Shown here piece by piece: positions 15,290-24,910 of a stretch of 64,000 nucleotides of DNA. The stretch comes from Pseudoflavitalea sp. G-6-1-2 (GTDB lineage: Bacteria; Bacteroidota; Bacteroidia; Chitinophagales; Chitinophagaceae). The position numbers and the translations under genes were made by a program. The notes under the pieces are model-generated. The model saw nothing but the letters and a program-made list of their open reading frames with translations, searched no databases and had not been told where the DNA came from. Numbering within the stretch: the stretch's first letter is position 1; every line of letters begins with the position of its first letter. The stretch is taken from contig NZ_JABBGB010000001.1 of assembly GCF_012927185.1 (NCBI RefSeq), forward strand, positions 1,736,001 to 1,800,000, read 5' to 3'.

Positions 15290-15310
15290 TATTCTAACCT
15301 ATACAGACAC

Positions 15311-15335
15311 AAAAAAAGCTGTTCTTTCGAACAGC
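15311..15335 (-). terminator. Terminator after the DUF2795 gene (minus strand)
   Basis: GCTGTTC at 15318-15324 pairs with GAACAGC at 15329-15335. Read on the minus strand, it is followed by seven T (15317-15311). Confidence 0.85.
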
Positions 15336-15372
15336 CTTAGCTTTACAATAAGTTTAGTAGGATCCAATCTGC

Positions 15373-15594
15373 CTAGTACTCATCTTCATTAAAGAAGAAA
15401 TCATCCTGGCTCGGATAGTCGGGCCAAATGTCCTCAATACCCTCATAGATCTCTCCCTCATCTTCCAACTCCTGAAGGTTCTCTACTACCTCAATCGGTG
15501 CACCGCTGCGGATAGCATAGTCAATCAGCTCGTCTTTGGTTGCAGGCCAGGGAGCATCTTCCAGGTAGGAGGCTAATTCAAGTGTCCAAAACAT
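15373..15594 (-). CDS. DUF2795 domain-containing small acidic protein
   Basis: A 73-residue, very acidic protein starting MFWTLELASYLEDAPWPATK and ending in a Phe/Asp/Glu-rich tail. The pattern (W-P-A-T-K-D-E-L-I-D-Y-A, then E-x-V-x-x-L-x-E-L-E-D) is highly conserved among Bacteroidota proteins annotated as DUF2795. The function is unknown. It is a single gene with a perfect Bacteroidota promoter at 15677-15707 and its own terminator at 15311-15335, which suggests strong independent expression. Confidence 0.85.
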   Translation of the reverse strand: MFWTLELASYLEDAPWPATKDELIDYAIRSGAPIEVVENLQELEDEGEIYEGIEDIWPDYPSQDDFFFNEDEY

Positions 15595-15676
15595 TGTGTG
15601 CCTGTTTTAATTGTTATATCTGGGAATTAGAGAATTTTAAAAATTAAATGCCTCGAAAAAAGGCTCAATTTTTTCG

Positions 15677-15707
15677 CAAAAGTAACCCTAATGACGAAAA
15701 AACCAAA
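15677..15707 (-). promoter_or_regulatory. Consensus promoter of the DUF2795 gene
   Basis: On the minus strand TTTG (15707-15704) and TACTTTTG (15684-15677) are separated by 19 bases. Both boxes match the Bacteroidota consensus exactly. The expected transcript would start near 15670, with a 5' leader of about 75 bases. Confidence 0.75.
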
Positions 15708-15823
15708 TCTATCTTTAAGAACTCATGGGAACATTTTCTTAAATTTTCCCTCATAGCAGAATCACTGGTACCCAACCCGCTATATTGTAGTATCTTGACG
15801 CCCTATTTCCTAATTTACTACGT

Positions 15824-16486
15824 ATGTTATCTGCTACGGGAATTCAGAAAAGTTACGGTCAGTTATGGGTGTTGAAAGGTGTGGATATTACCATCAGACA
15901 AGGTGAAATAGCCAGCATCGTCGGGCCTTCCGGTTCCGGGAAAAGCACCCTCCTGCATATTCTCGGCACCCTCGATACGCCCGATGAGGGCATCATCAAC
16001 ATCGATGGTTCAAAGATCAATTCGCTGAACGACAAGCAGGTTGCGGCTTTCCGCAATAAACATATCGGCTTCGTTTTCCAGTTCCATCACCTTCTTCCCG
16101 AATTCTCCGCCGTGGAGAATGTTTGCATTCCCGGATGGATTGCCGGAAGAAAAAAGAAAGAAGTGCACGACCGCGCCATTCACCTGCTCAATACCCTCGG
16201 TCTCAGTGAGCGTATAAACAATAAACCCAATGAGCTTTCCGGCGGCGAACAGCAAAGGGTAGCGGTTGCACGTGCCCTCATCAACAGCCCCAAGGTTGTT
16301 TTTGCGGATGAGCCTACCGGTAACCTCGATTCAGCCAATGCCCGTGAGCTGCATCAGCTCTTCTTCGATCTTCGCAAAGAACTCAATCAAACCTTCCTCA
16401 TTGTTACCCACAACGAAGAGCTCGCCCAGATGAGCGACCGCATTCTGCATATGAAAGACGGAAAGATAATCGATCAGAACAGCTAA
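15824..16486 (+). CDS. LolD-like ABC transporter ATP-binding protein
   Basis: A 220-residue ATPase of the LolD/MacB class. Walker A is GPSGSGKST (about 33-41), Q-loop [14 protein letters not shown], signature LSGGEQQR, Walker [13 protein letters not shown] and switch IVTHN. In lipoprotein release the ATPase pairs with LolC/E-type permeases, but none lies beside it here. Chitinophagaceae often encode LolD apart from its permease, so this is a likely but not proven LolD. Its last four bases overlap the end of the convergent adenosyltransferase gene. Confidence 0.8.
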   Translation: MLSATGIQKSYGQLWVLKGVDITIRQGEIASIVGPSGSGKSTLLHILGTLDTPDEGIINIDGSKINSLNDKQVAAFRNKHIGFVFQFHHLLPEFSAVENVCIPGWIAGRKKKEVHDRAIHLLNTLGLSERINNKPNELSGGEQQRVAVARALINSPKVVFADEPTGNLDSANARELHQLFFDLRKELNQTFLIVTHNEELAQMSDRILHMKDGKIIDQNS

Positions 16487-17043
16487 CCTCTCGGCTTCCA
16501 CGCAATTTCAGCCACACCGGTGAGGTGATGCTCATAGCGCGCCAGCACAAACAGGTAATCGCTTAGTCTGTTGAGGTATTGAAGAATTATTGGTTCCACT
16601 TCGTGGTTCTCCAGTTCCAGCCTCACGCAGCAGCGTTCTGCCCTGCGGCACACGCATCTTGCGATATGCAGTTGTGATATGGTGGGATGCCCTCCGGGAA
16701 GAATGAAATTCTTCATCGGGGGAATAGCCTCGTTCATTTTGTCGATGGATAGCTCCAGCGCATTCACATCCTCCTCCTTCAGATCGGGGATCTTCATCTT
16801 CGGCTCTTTTTCGGGGTCGCAGGCCAGCGCTGCGCCCACCACAAACAGGCGGTCCTGTACGGTTTGCAGCAGCTCGCGGGCAGGTGCATCCGTAATCAGG
16901 TCGCGGCAAAGCCCTACGTATGAGTTGAGCTCATCCACTGTGCCATATGCTTCGATGCGGAGATGTGATTTAGGAACCTTGGTACCGCCGATGAGAGAGG
17001 TATTGCCCTTGTCGCCGGTTTTTGTATAGATTTTGAGAGACAT
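16483..17043 (-). CDS. Cob(I)yrinic acid a,c-diamide adenosyltransferase, PduO type
   Basis: A 186-residue ATP:corrinoid adenosyltransferase that makes adenosylcobalamin. It has the N-terminal ATP-binding motif [15 protein letters not shown], the [17 protein letters not shown] segment, the [11 protein letters not shown] motif and the C-terminal [15 protein letters not shown], all diagnostic of the PduO/MMAB family. The gene ends the minus-strand series gatC, ABC ATPase, adenosyltransferase (gap 26 bases) and overlaps the convergent LolD-like gene by four bases. Confidence 0.92.
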   Translation of the reverse strand: MSLKIYTKTGDKGNTSLIGGTKVPKSHLRIEAYGTVDELNSYVGLCRDLITDAPARELLQTVQDRLFVVGAALACDPEKEPKMKIPDLKEEDVNALELSIDKMNEAIPPMKNFILPGGHPTISQLHIARCVCRRAERCCVRLELENHEVEPIILQYLNRLSDYLFVLARYEHHLTGVAEIAWKPRG

Positions 17044-17069
17044 GATATTGGAATTGAGTGTTGCAGCGG

Positions 17070-17774
17070 TTACGCATGATGCATAATGCCAGCCTGCGTT
17101 TTATCGCTTTCAATGAGGCCGTCACGCAGACGCACGATGCGCTTTGCATGATTGGCGATATCTTCTTCGTGCGTTACCAGCACCACGGTATTGCCCGATG
17201 CCTGTATCTGCCCGAATATGTCCATGATCTCGATGGAGGTTTTGGTATCGAGGTTACCCGTTGGCTCATCCGCCAGAATTATCGAAGGGTCGTTCACCAG
17301 CGCCCGTGCAATGGCCACACGCTGACACTGACCACCGGACAATTCGTTCGGTTTGTGGTGGCTCCTGCTTTCGAGTCCCACTTTCTGAATTACGTTCATC
17401 GCCATTTCTGTACGCTGCTTGCGGGAAATGCCGGCATACACCAGCGGCAATGCTACATTCTCCAGTGCACTGAGACGGGGCAGGAGGTTGAACTGCTGAA
17501 ATACAAACCCGATCTCTTTGTTGCGCACATCGGCCAGCGCATCGTCGGACATCTTACTCACATCATGGCCATTCAATACATATTTTCCACCTGTGGGAGA
17601 ATCGAGGCAACCCAGGATATTCATCAGGGTACTCTTTCCCGAACCCGAAGGTCCCATCAGCGCTACATATTCATTCTTGAAAATATCCAGGTCGATACCT
17701 TTCAGTACCTGTATTTCCTGTTTTCCCATGAAATAGCTCTTTCTGATGCTTTGGAGATGGATGATTGATTGCAT
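17070..17774 (-). CDS. MacB-like ABC transporter ATP-binding protein
   Basis: A 234-residue ATPase with Walker [10 protein letters not shown] (about 40-48), Q-loop [14 protein letters not shown], signature LSGGQCQR, Walker [13 protein letters not shown] and the switch VTHEEDIA. It belongs to the MacB/LolD group that drives mechanotransmission-type permeases, but no FtsX-like permease is nearby. It starts 10 bases after gatC, so it is probably cotranscribed with it. The substrate is not predictable. Confidence 0.85.
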   Translation of the reverse strand: MQSIIHLQSIRKSYFMGKQEIQVLKGIDLDIFKNEYVALMGPSGSGKSTLMNILGCLDSPTGGKYVLNGHDVSKMSDDALADVRNKEIGFVFQQFNLLPRLSALENVALPLVYAGISRKQRTEMAMNVIQKVGLESRSHHKPNELSGGQCQRVAIARALVNDPSIILADEPTGNLDTKTSIEIMDIFGQIQASGNTVVLVTHEEDIANHAKRIVRLRDGLIESDKTQAGIMHHA

Positions 17775-17784
17775 TTGGATCGGT

Positions 17785-18081
17785 TTAGCCTTCTTTTCTG
17801 ATTACTTTAGGCACTTTGAAGAAAACACCATCGGTGTCGGGGGCATTCTTCAGGCCTTCTTCTCTGGAGATGGAACCCTTCTGTTCATCCTCCCTCAACA
17901 CATTGTAATTGTCCGTCATGTGAAGAAGTGGAGATACGCCTGTGGTATCCAGCTCATTCAGTTTGTCGACGAATGCGATCATTCGTTGCAGATCTTTCGA
18001 AATAATTTCTTTCTCTGCTTCACTGAAACGGAGCCGGGCCAGGTTGGCGAGGTTCTCTACCATTGCGTCGTTAACTTCCAT
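17785..18081 (-). CDS. gatC: Asp/Glu-tRNA amidotransferase subunit GatC
   Basis: A 98-residue subunit of the GatCAB complex, which converts Glu-tRNA(Gln) and Asp-tRNA(Asn) to their amides. It has the family pattern V-x-x-L-A-x-L-A-R-L-x-F-S-E-x-E at the N-terminus and the G-V-x-P-L-x-H-x-x-D-x-x-x-x-L-R-E-D segment in the middle, ending in F-F-K-V-P-K-V-I. The ATG at 18081 is preferred over an in-frame TTG nine bases upstream. GatA and GatB are not in the window. Confidence 0.93.
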   Translation of the reverse strand: MEVNDAMVENLANLARLRFSEAEKEIISKDLQRMIAFVDKLNELDTTGVSPLLHMTDNYNVLREDEQKGSISREEGLKNAPDTDGVFFKVPKVIRKEG

Positions 18082-18254
18082 ACCTAACAAAAATAACTGG
18101 TTTTGCCAGACTTTCGCCGGGAATTACGCAAAAGGTTTGTTTAAATGCCAGGCGTACAATCCGCGCAATTCCGGTTAAAAATCCATGAATTCATGCGCCG
18201 GAACCTGCATTGCTGCTTCCCATTAACAGTACACTTTCTTATCTTCGCACCCTT

Positions 18255-19265
18255 ATGGAAAAAGGAGCAGCTAAAAAGATAGTAATGAGTGGCATCAGGC
18301 CCACGGGATTTCTTCACCTGGGCAATTATTTTGGTGCATTGGCGAATTATGTGAAGATGCAGAACGAATACGATTGCTTCTTCATGGTGGCAGATCTGCA
18401 TGCCCTCACCACGCTTCCTGATACCAAAGAACTTAAAACCAACGTGGCCCGCGTACTGGCTGAGAATATCGCCAGCGGCCTCGATCCCGATAAAGCTGCG
18501 CTTTATTGCCAGAGCCATGTTCCCGAAACCAGCGATCTCTATCTGCTGCTGAACATGATGGCATACAAAGGTGAACTCGAAAAAACCGTTACTTTCAAAG
18601 AGAAGGTGAAACTGCAGCCGAATAACGTGAATGCAGGTTTGCTCACGTATCCTGTACTGATGGCGGCAGACATTCTGCTGCATCGTGCAGAGCTGGTACC
18701 TGTTGGTAAAGATCAGGAGCAGCACCTCGAAATGACCCGCACATTCGGCAATCGTTTCAATCACCGTTACGGTCATGTATTTCCTGAGGCGCAGGCTTTC
18801 AACTTCGGCGAGGAACTGCTGAAAGTTCCCAGCCTCGATGGCGCAGGGAAGATGAGCAAGAGCGAGAACCAGTTTGCTACCATTTATCTTTCTGATGATG
18901 ACGAACTGATCCGCAAAAAAGTGATGAAGGCCAAAACCGAATCTGGTGGATCAGAAGCCGGCGCGCCAATGGCAGAGAGCGTTGCTAATCTCATCAATCT
19001 GATGAAACTGGTAGGCACGCCTTCAGATGCCATTGCCAGCTACGAAAAAGCATACTTCGACGGAAGCATTCGTTACGGTGATATGAAGAAGCAACTCGCA
19101 GAAGACATGGTGAAATTCATCAGTCCTATCCGCGAGAAAGCCGAAGCGATCCGCAACGACGAAAAATACCTCAAAGAGATCATGGAGAAAGGAGCAGCCA
19201 AAGCGCGTAAAAGTGCACAGGCAACCATGCTGCAGGTGAAAGACGCGATGGGCCTCAATTATTAA
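18255..19265 (+). CDS. trpS: Tryptophanyl-tRNA synthetase
   Basis: A 336-residue class I aminoacyl-tRNA synthetase. The HIGH-type motif is PTGFLHLGNYFG (about residues 16-27) and the KMSKS motif is in GAGKMSKSENQ; the GKDQEQHLEMTR segment is typical of TrpS. The ATG at 18255 is chosen because the longer frame from 18210 adds 15 residues that do not resemble the family and covers a promoter-like TATCTTCG (18239-18246). Confidence 0.95.
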   Translation: MEKGAAKKIVMSGIRPTGFLHLGNYFGALANYVKMQNEYDCFFMVADLHALTTLPDTKELKTNVARVLAENIASGLDPDKAALYCQSHVPETSDLYLLLNMMAYKGELEKTVTFKEKVKLQPNNVNAGLLTYPVLMAADILLHRAELVPVGKDQEQHLEMTRTFGNRFNHRYGHVFPEAQAFNFGEELLKVPSLDGAGKMSKSENQFATIYLSDDDELIRKKVMKAKTESGGSEAGAPMAESVANLINLMKLVGTPSDAIASYEKAYFDGSIRYGDMKKQLAEDMVKFISPIREKAEAIRNDEKYLKEIMEKGAAKARKSAQATMLQVKDAMGLNY

Positions 19266-19394
19266 AAAAGGCCGGGCGCTAAAGTCCAAATTCCAAAAAG
19301 AATCGATACCTTAATTACTCATTGCACCGCAGTGGCGCTATGATGCTGCTGTGCTTCCATGAGGCATTCTCATATTCCAGAATTGTAACAACAG

Positions 19395-20030
19395 ATGGCA
19401 AAAAGTAAGAAACCTAAGCATATCGCAATCGCGGGAAATATCGGCGCAGGGAAAACAACCCTCACCGAATTGCTCAGCAAGCACTACCGTTGGATTCCTC
19501 AGTTTGAAGATGTGGACCATAATCCTTACCTGCTGGATTTCTATGAAGATATGCCACGCTGGAGCTTCAACCTCCAGATTTACTTCCTCAACAGCCGTCT
19601 CAATCAGCTGCTCGATATTCATCGTGGTACCGAAACCGTTATACAGGACCGTACCATTTACGAAGATGCCTATATCTTCGCGCCCAACCTGCACGAAATG
19701 GGTCTCATGAGCAAACGCGATTTCGATAACTACTTCCTTTTCTTCGAAACGCTGAAGACCATGGTGCAGCCTCCCGATCTCATGATCTATCTCCGTGCAT
19801 CCGTTCCTACACTCGTAGCACAGATCCAGAAGCGCGGCCGCGAATACGAAGAGAATATCCGCCTCGATTATCTCAAGCGCCTCAACGATTTCTACAACAA
19901 ATGGATCGATGGATACAAAGAAGGTCCGTTACTCGTAATCGATATCGACAAGAATAAATTCCCGGAGAACGAAGAGCATCTGGGCGAGATCATCAGCAAG
20001 ATCGATTCTCAGCTCTACGGATTGTTCTAA
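19395..20030 (+). CDS. Deoxynucleoside kinase
   Basis: A 211-residue dNK/dGK-family kinase for salvage of deoxynucleosides. The P-loop GNIGAGKTTL is at about residues 14-23. The substrate-binding segments are FEDVDHNPYL and the QDRTIYEDAYIFA motif with the DR(S/T) catalytic region; a lid region RGREYEENIRLDYL carries the Arg residues. The base preference cannot be read from sequence. It is followed by a terminator at 20058-20094. Confidence 0.9.
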   Translation: MAKSKKPKHIAIAGNIGAGKTTLTELLSKHYRWIPQFEDVDHNPYLLDFYEDMPRWSFNLQIYFLNSRLNQLLDIHRGTETVIQDRTIYEDAYIFAPNLHEMGLMSKRDFDNYFLFFETLKTMVQPPDLMIYLRASVPTLVAQIQKRGREYEENIRLDYLKRLNDFYNKWIDGYKEGPLLVIDIDKNKFPENEEHLGEIISKIDSQLYGLF

Positions 20031-20057
20031 TCGCCGGAATATTTTGATAAACTGATC

Positions 20058-20094
20058 AGCCATACTGCCGGATGTAGCAGTGTGGCTTTTTTTT
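20058..20094 (+). terminator. Intrinsic terminator after the deoxynucleoside kinase gene
   Basis: AGCCATACTGC at 20058-20068 pairs with GCAGTGTGGCT at 20077-20087 (one G-U pair), followed by eight T. Confidence 0.85.
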
Positions 20095-20119
20095 GTCCAT
20101 TAATTTCTGGGGAAGGAAG

Positions 20120-20683
20120 TTATTTCTTCAGGGCAGACTTTTGCGAAATCACCTGCGTAGTGGCATATCCTGCATGTGCTTCCAGTGATTTGATATCGGC
20201 TGCGATCTTCGCCAGCCATTCCGCCTGTTTGGGTTTGTTGCGGCTGAAATCTGTTTCCTGATCGTACTGATGCTGCACCTGCTGATACACGGCCATGATC
20301 TTGTCGTAGATCACATTCACATCGTTCTTGATGGTGGCCGCGTTGAAGCTGAGCGCCTTCATTTCTTTATTCAGTTTTCTTGCATAGATTTCTGCAATAT
20401 CAAAATGCCCCTGCTCATGCTGAAGAACCGGAGCGGTTCTAACCTTTACCCATGAACGATTTTTGTCGAAGCGGCAACTGATGGTGTAATCGAGGCTGGT
20501 ATCGTCGATGTTGAATTCGATATTGATCACGCTGTTGGTCATGGCGGCATTGCCCGAAACAGGGTCCGGCTTCGCCAGAAAATCGGTCCACGTAAGTTTG
20601 CGGCTCTCATTCCACGGAATGGACGAAACCTGCTGTGGTACGGGATGCAGACTCAGCAAAACGATCAAAAAGAATGTGTGCAT
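20120..20683 (-). CDS. DUF922-like secreted protein with an HExxH motif
   Basis: A 187-residue protein with an N-terminal signal sequence (MHTFFLIVLLSLHPVPQQ). The central part carries W-x-x-F-x-A-K-P and later LQHEQGHFDIAEIYARKL; HEQGH is an HExxH zinc-binding motif, as in DUF922 proteins thought to be Zn-dependent proteases. It is probably periplasmic. The ATG at 20683 is used because the longer frame from 20773 crosses the pckA terminator and places the signal sequence internally. The target is unknown. Confidence 0.72.
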   Translation of the reverse strand: MHTFFLIVLLSLHPVPQQVSSIPWNESRKLTWTDFLAKPDPVSGNAAMTNSVINIEFNIDDTSLDYTISCRFDKNRSWVKVRTAPVLQHEQGHFDIAEIYARKLNKEMKALSFNAATIKNDVNVIYDKIMAVYQQVQHQYDQETDFSRNKPKQAEWLAKIAADIKSLEAHAGYATTQVISQKSALKK

Positions 20684-20705
20684 AGCTGCTGCAAAGTTAT
20701 GGAAT

Positions 20706-20733
20706 AAAAAAACTCCATCCGGTGGATGGAGTT
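20706..20733 (-). terminator. Terminator after pckA (minus strand)
   Basis: AACTCCATCC at 20711-20720 pairs with GGATGGAGTT at 20724-20733. On the minus strand the hairpin is followed by a run of T (20712-20706). Confidence 0.87.
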
Positions 20734-20817
20734 CGCAGGCAAAAATCGTTTGAGGTCGGACTATTAGGGCCATCCAATGTCATCAAAAAATCCGACATCC
20801 GGATGGTTTAGACCCCA

Positions 20818-22422
20818 TTAAATTTTGGGCGCTGCTGCCAGGATCTCCTCCTGAACACCGGCGGCATATTTTTCAAAGTTCTTCACGAACTGACCAGCCA
20901 GGTTTTTGGCGGCAGCATCGTAAGCGGCTTTATCTGACCATGTATTGCGTGGATCGAGCAGCTCGGAAGGAACATTGGGGCAGGTGGTTGGCATGGCCAT
21001 TCCGAAAACGGGATGGGTGCTGAATTCCACGTTATCCAGTTTGCCTTCGAGGGCCGCTGTGATCATAGCACGTGTATAGCTGAGCTTCATGCGGTTTCCG
21101 GTTCCGTATGCGCCGCCGGTCCAGCCGGTATTGATCAGCCATACGCGAACATTGTGCTTTCTCATCTTCTCACCCAGCATCGCTGCGTATTTACCGGGAT
21201 GCAGTGGCAGGAAGGGCGCACCGAAACAAGCGCTGAACGTACTCTTCGGCTCTGTAACGCCGGCTTCTGTACCCGCTACCTTTGCAGTGTAACCGCTGAT
21301 GAACTGGTACATGGCCTGTGCAGGAGTGAGGCTCGCAATCGGAGGCAGCACACCTGATGCATCACAGGTAAGGAAGAAAATATTGTGAGGGATCTCGCCT
21401 ACTGATGGTTCCATCGCATTGCTAATGAAGTTCAGCGGGTAAGATACGCGGGTGTTCTCGGTAATTTGTTTGCTGGCGAAATCGATGGTGTTTGTTCCGG
21501 GAAGGAAAGTAGTGTTCTCTACCAATGCACCCGGACGGATAGCATGGAAGATCTCCGGTTCTTTCTCTTCGCTCAGATCGATGGTCTTCGCATAACAGCC
21601 ACCTTCGAAGTTGAAGATGTTGTCGTTGGTCCAGCCATGCTCGTCATCACCGATCAGTTTGCGGTTAGGATCCGCACTCAGCGTGGTTTTGCCGGTTCCG
21701 CTCAATCCGAAGAACAATGCTGTATCTCCATTCTCACCCATATTGGCAGAGCAGTGCATGCTCAGTACTCCTTTATCGTGAGGGAGGATGTAATTCAGTA
21801 CAGAGAAAATTCCTTTCTTGGTTTCACCGGTGTAGCCAGTACCTGCGATGAGGATCATCTTGTGCTTGAAGCTTACCACTGCAGCGTTGTGCTGACGGGT
21901 TCCGCATTCTTTGGGATCGAGTTTCAGATCGGGCGCAGAGAGGATGGTCCACTCAGGCTGGAAATTTTCCAGCTCTTCTTCCGTTGGACGAAGGAACATA
22001 TTGTAAGCAAAAAGGCTTGTGTAAGCCTTTACACTCACCACACGGATGTTCAAACGGTAGCGTGGATCAGCGCAGGCATATGCATCGCGCACATACAGTT
22101 CTTTCTGCTCATTCTGATGGGCAATGATCTTCTCGCGAATGATGTGAAAGTATTTTTCTTCGATAGGCAGGTTGAAATCGTTCCAGTTTACGGTGTTTTC
22201 TGTGATTTCGTCCTTTACAGTGAATTTGTCTTTGGGAGAGCGGCCAGTGAACTCGCCGGTCATGATCACCAGGGCTCCCGTGTCGTTGAGAACCCCCTCG
22301 CCGGTGCGGATGGCATCCTGCACCAGTTCTTCAGGTGTCAGCTGGTAGTGGAGTGTAGCAGTCTCTTTAAGCCCCAGCCTGGTTAATTCTTGAATGGGAA
22401 TGTTAACAGTTGGTACTGACAT
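20818..22422 (-). CDS. pckA: Phosphoenolpyruvate carboxykinase (ATP)
   Basis: A 534-residue ATP-type PEPCK, the first committed enzyme of gluconeogenesis (oxaloacetate + ATP to PEP + CO2 + ADP). Diagnostic segments are MTGEFTGRSPKDKF near the N-terminus, the kinase-1a loop GLSGTGKTTLSADP, the metal-binding region LIGDDEHGW and the later NTGWTGGAYGTGNRM. The start at 22422 (MSVPTVN) is supported by the consensus promoter at 22450-22481, which would overlap the longer frame starting at 22452. Confidence 0.96.
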   Translation of the reverse strand: MSVPTVNIPIQELTRLGLKETATLHYQLTPEELVQDAIRTGEGVLNDTGALVIMTGEFTGRSPKDKFTVKDEITENTVNWNDFNLPIEEKYFHIIREKIIAHQNEQKELYVRDAYACADPRYRLNIRVVSVKAYTSLFAYNMFLRPTEEELENFQPEWTILSAPDLKLDPKECGTRQHNAAVVSFKHKMILIAGTGYTGETKKGIFSVLNYILPHDKGVLSMHCSANMGENGDTALFFGLSGTGKTTLSADPNRKLIGDDEHGWTNDNIFNFEGGCYAKTIDLSEEKEPEIFHAIRPGALVENTTFLPGTNTIDFASKQITENTRVSYPLNFISNAMEPSVGEIPHNIFFLTCDASGVLPPIASLTPAQAMYQFISGYTAKVAGTEAGVTEPKSTFSACFGAPFLPLHPGKYAAMLGEKMRKHNVRVWLINTGWTGGAYGTGNRMKLSYTRAMITAALEGKLDNVEFSTHPVFGMAMPTTCPNVPSELLDPRNTWSDKAAYDAAAKNLAGQFVKNFEKYAAGVQEEILAAAPKI

Positions 22423-22449
22423 AAAACAAGCATTGTTTAGATTAGACGA

Positions 22450-22481
22450 CAAAGGTAGAATTTAAAAATTTTCAAAACAAA
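22450..22481 (-). promoter_or_regulatory. Consensus promoter of pckA
   Basis: On the minus strand TTTG (22481-22478) and TACCTTTG (22457-22450) are 20 bases apart, an exact match to the Bacteroidota consensus. Transcription would begin near 22443, leaving a short leader of about 20 bases before the start codon at 22422. Confidence 0.8.
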
Positions 22482-22649
22482 GCCCCAAACTTCTTCAAAA
22501 TTGAATATCATTCAATTATAGGTGGCCTTCATTGGAAATTCTTCGGCTAACATTTGTTCGTACTTACAAATTACGAAAGGTTATGCAAATGGTTGAATAA
22601 ATACTAAATACTCATTTTATTACATTTACATCTTCAACATGCATAAATA

Positions 22650-23942
22650 ATGAAGTATCTCCCTCTTAATCAGGACATTTTCGTGCAGAACAGGAAGCGG
22701 TTTACAGCCCGGATGGAGCCCAATTCGATCGCCATTTTTAACAGTAATGATGAATTGCCCACCAACGGAGACGCTACTCATACCTTTAAACAGAACAACG
22801 ACCTTTTCTGGCTCTGTGGCATCAATCAGGAAGATACCATGGTGGTGCTGTTTCCGGATAACCCCGATCCGAAATTCCGCGAAGTGCTGGTACTGGTCCG
22901 ACCCAACGAAATGAAAGAGAAATGGGATGGCAAGAGGCTGAGAGCAGAAGAAGCACGCACCATCTCCGGCATCAAAACCATCGTGTGGCTCGATACCTTC
23001 GACGGATTGCTGCAACCATGGATACATCTCGCAGACAATATTTATCTCAACACCAACGAGAACGACCGCAAAGCCAATCTCGTTCCGGTGCGCGATTATC
23101 GTTATGCAGAAGAACTGAAAGCGCGCTACCCGCTGCATAACTACAAACGCAGTGCGAAACTCATGAAAGAGCTTCGTGCCATCAAAACAAAAGAAGAGAT
23201 CGATGTGATGCAGGTAGCCATGGACATCACACACGAAACCTTCCTCGATCTGCTGAAATTCATCCGCCCCGGCGTGATGGAATATGAGATCGAAGCGAAG
23301 ATCTGGCATGGATTCTTATCGCGCCGCGCAACCCGCCCCGGATACGGTTCTATCGTGGCCAGCGGAGACCGCGCACGCATCCTGCATTATGTATTCAATA
23401 ATCAGGAGTGCAAAGACGGTGAACTGATTTTGCTCGATTTCGGAGCTGAGTACGGCAACTACAATGCCGACCTCACACGCACTGTTCCTGTAAATGGCAA
23501 ATTCAGCAAACGTCAGCGCGAAGTATACAACGGATGCCTGCAGATCCACAACTACTGCAAAACAATCCTGAAGCCCGGCATCTCCATTCTCGACTACACA
23601 GACAAAGCAGGAGAGGAAGCCACCAAAGTGATGCTGAAACTCGGTCTGATCTCCAAAGCAGATGTAAAGAACGAAGACAAAGACAATCGTGCATACAGAA
23701 AATACCTGTATCATGGAATCAGCCATCACCTCGGACTCGATGTGCATGATCTCGGAACAAGAACAGAACCCATCAAAGCGGGTATGGTATTCACTATCGA
23801 GCCGGGCATCTACATTGAAGAAGAGCAAATGGGCATTAGAATCGAAAATAATTTCTGGGTAACCAAAACAGGCAACAAAGACCTGATGGCCAAGATCCCC
23901 ATCACAGCAGATGAGATCGAAGCAGCGATGAAGAAAAAATAA
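22650..23942 (+). CDS. pepP: Xaa-Pro aminopeptidase (M24B, PepP-like)
   Basis: A 430-residue metallopeptidase that removes N-terminal residues preceding proline. The N-terminal domain has FTARMEPNSIAIF and DLFWLCGI, as in AMPP_N. The M24 catalytic domain shows the two metal Asp (LLDFGAEYGNYNADLTRT), the His in YHGISHHLGLDVHD, the Glu in FTIEPGIYI and the last Glu in GIRIENNF; all five ligands are present. The neighbour pssA follows by 14 bases. A second M24B gene is at 53640-55037. Confidence 0.92.
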   Translation: MKYLPLNQDIFVQNRKRFTARMEPNSIAIFNSNDELPTNGDATHTFKQNNDLFWLCGINQEDTMVVLFPDNPDPKFREVLVLVRPNEMKEKWDGKRLRAEEARTISGIKTIVWLDTFDGLLQPWIHLADNIYLNTNENDRKANLVPVRDYRYAEELKARYPLHNYKRSAKLMKELRAIKTKEEIDVMQVAMDITHETFLDLLKFIRPGVMEYEIEAKIWHGFLSRRATRPGYGSIVASGDRARILHYVFNNQECKDGELILLDFGAEYGNYNADLTRTVPVNGKFSKRQREVYNGCLQIHNYCKTILKPGISILDYTDKAGEEATKVMLKLGLISKADVKNEDKDNRAYRKYLYHGISHHLGLDVHDLGTRTEPIKAGMVFTIEPGIYIEEEQMGIRIENNFWVTKTGNKDLMAKIPITADEIEAAMKKK

Positions 23943-23956
23943 CCTTCCAACCAACT

Positions 23957-24733
23957 ATGAAGCAGATCCCCAATATGTTTACTCTCCTGAACCTGGTATT
24001 CGGGAGCATGGCCATTATCCTGATTTTGCAAACGGGCGAATCCCTTGTTACCACTAATGAAGATGGAACATGGGTGGCACAACTGCCGGAGAAGATCTGG
24101 TGGGGCTCTATCTGCATTGCCATTGCAGCCGTTGTAGATTTCCTCGACGGATTTGTAGCAAGATTATTCAAAGCAAGTTCCGAGCTTGGTGCTCAACTCG
24201 ATTCACTGGCTGATGTAGTGAGCTTCGGTGTTGCTCCCGGCATGATCTTCTATCAACTGCTCCGCATCACATTCATCGGAACCGAAAGCGGACTCGATGT
24301 TTCTGTGTGGGCGCTTGCTCCGGCATTGATCTTCCCCTGTGCGGGAGCATACAGGCTTGCACGTTTCAATGTAGACAAAACGCAGGCCTATGGCTTCAAA
24401 GGAGTGCCTATTCCTGCAGCCGGACTGGTGGTGGCATCGCTTCCGCTGATTCTGCTCTACAATTATTTTGATCTCAACAATATCCTGCTGAACAAATGGA
24501 CGTTGTATGCAATGATCATTGTGCTCAGCTGGCTGATGGTGAGTACACTTCCATTGATGGCGCTCAAATTCAAAAGTTTTTCACTGAAGGATAATTTCTC
24601 CAAATTCCTGCTGCTCATCATTGCAGTGGTGGCGGGCATCTTCCTGAAGTGGCTGGCAGTGCCGGTGGTATTCATTGTGTATGTGATCATCTCTTTGTTC
24701 GTAGCGAAGAAAGAAGCTGCTGCACACGCGTAA
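23957..24733 (+). CDS. pssA: CDP-diacylglycerol-serine O-phosphatidyltransferase
   Basis: A 258-residue integral membrane enzyme that makes phosphatidylserine, the precursor of phosphatidylethanolamine. The CDP-alcohol phosphotransferase signature D-G-x2-A-R-x8-G-x3-D-x3-D is present as DFLDGFVARLFKASSELGAQ followed by LDSLAD. At least five further hydrophobic helices follow. It begins 14 bases after pepP and ends before a strong terminator, so the two form an operon. Confidence 0.9.
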   Translation: MKQIPNMFTLLNLVFGSMAIILILQTGESLVTTNEDGTWVAQLPEKIWWGSICIAIAAVVDFLDGFVARLFKASSELGAQLDSLADVVSFGVAPGMIFYQLLRITFIGTESGLDVSVWALAPALIFPCAGAYRLARFNVDKTQAYGFKGVPIPAAGLVVASLPLILLYNYFDLNNILLNKWTLYAMIIVLSWLMVSTLPLMALKFKSFSLKDNFSKFLLLIIAVVAGIFLKWLAVPVVFIVYVIISLFVAKKEAAAHA

Positions 24734-24754
24734 ACATTCCATCATCAGAAATAC

Positions 24755-24795
24755 AGCGACAGCGTCAATCGATTGGTTGACGCTGTCGCTTTTTT
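24755..24795 (+). terminator. Intrinsic terminator after pssA
   Basis: AGCGACAGCGTCAA at 24755-24768 is perfectly complementary to TTGACGCTGTCGCT at 24777-24790, followed by six T. It is a 14-bp perfect stem. Confidence 0.92.
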
Positions 24796-24910
24796 ATTTC
24801 AACCGGTAACTGTTCCAGGTCTGCAACTCATCGGAGCCAGTTGCAATTCATCGATCAGCATCCTTCCGGGCATCAATAGCATCGTACCTCTGCACATCAT
24901 ACATACATCT

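Noticed and set aside
15648-15875. 75-residue frame upstream of the LolD-like gene
   Set aside because: It covers the consensus minus-strand promoter of the DUF2795 gene and runs into the LolD-like start; composition does not look like protein.
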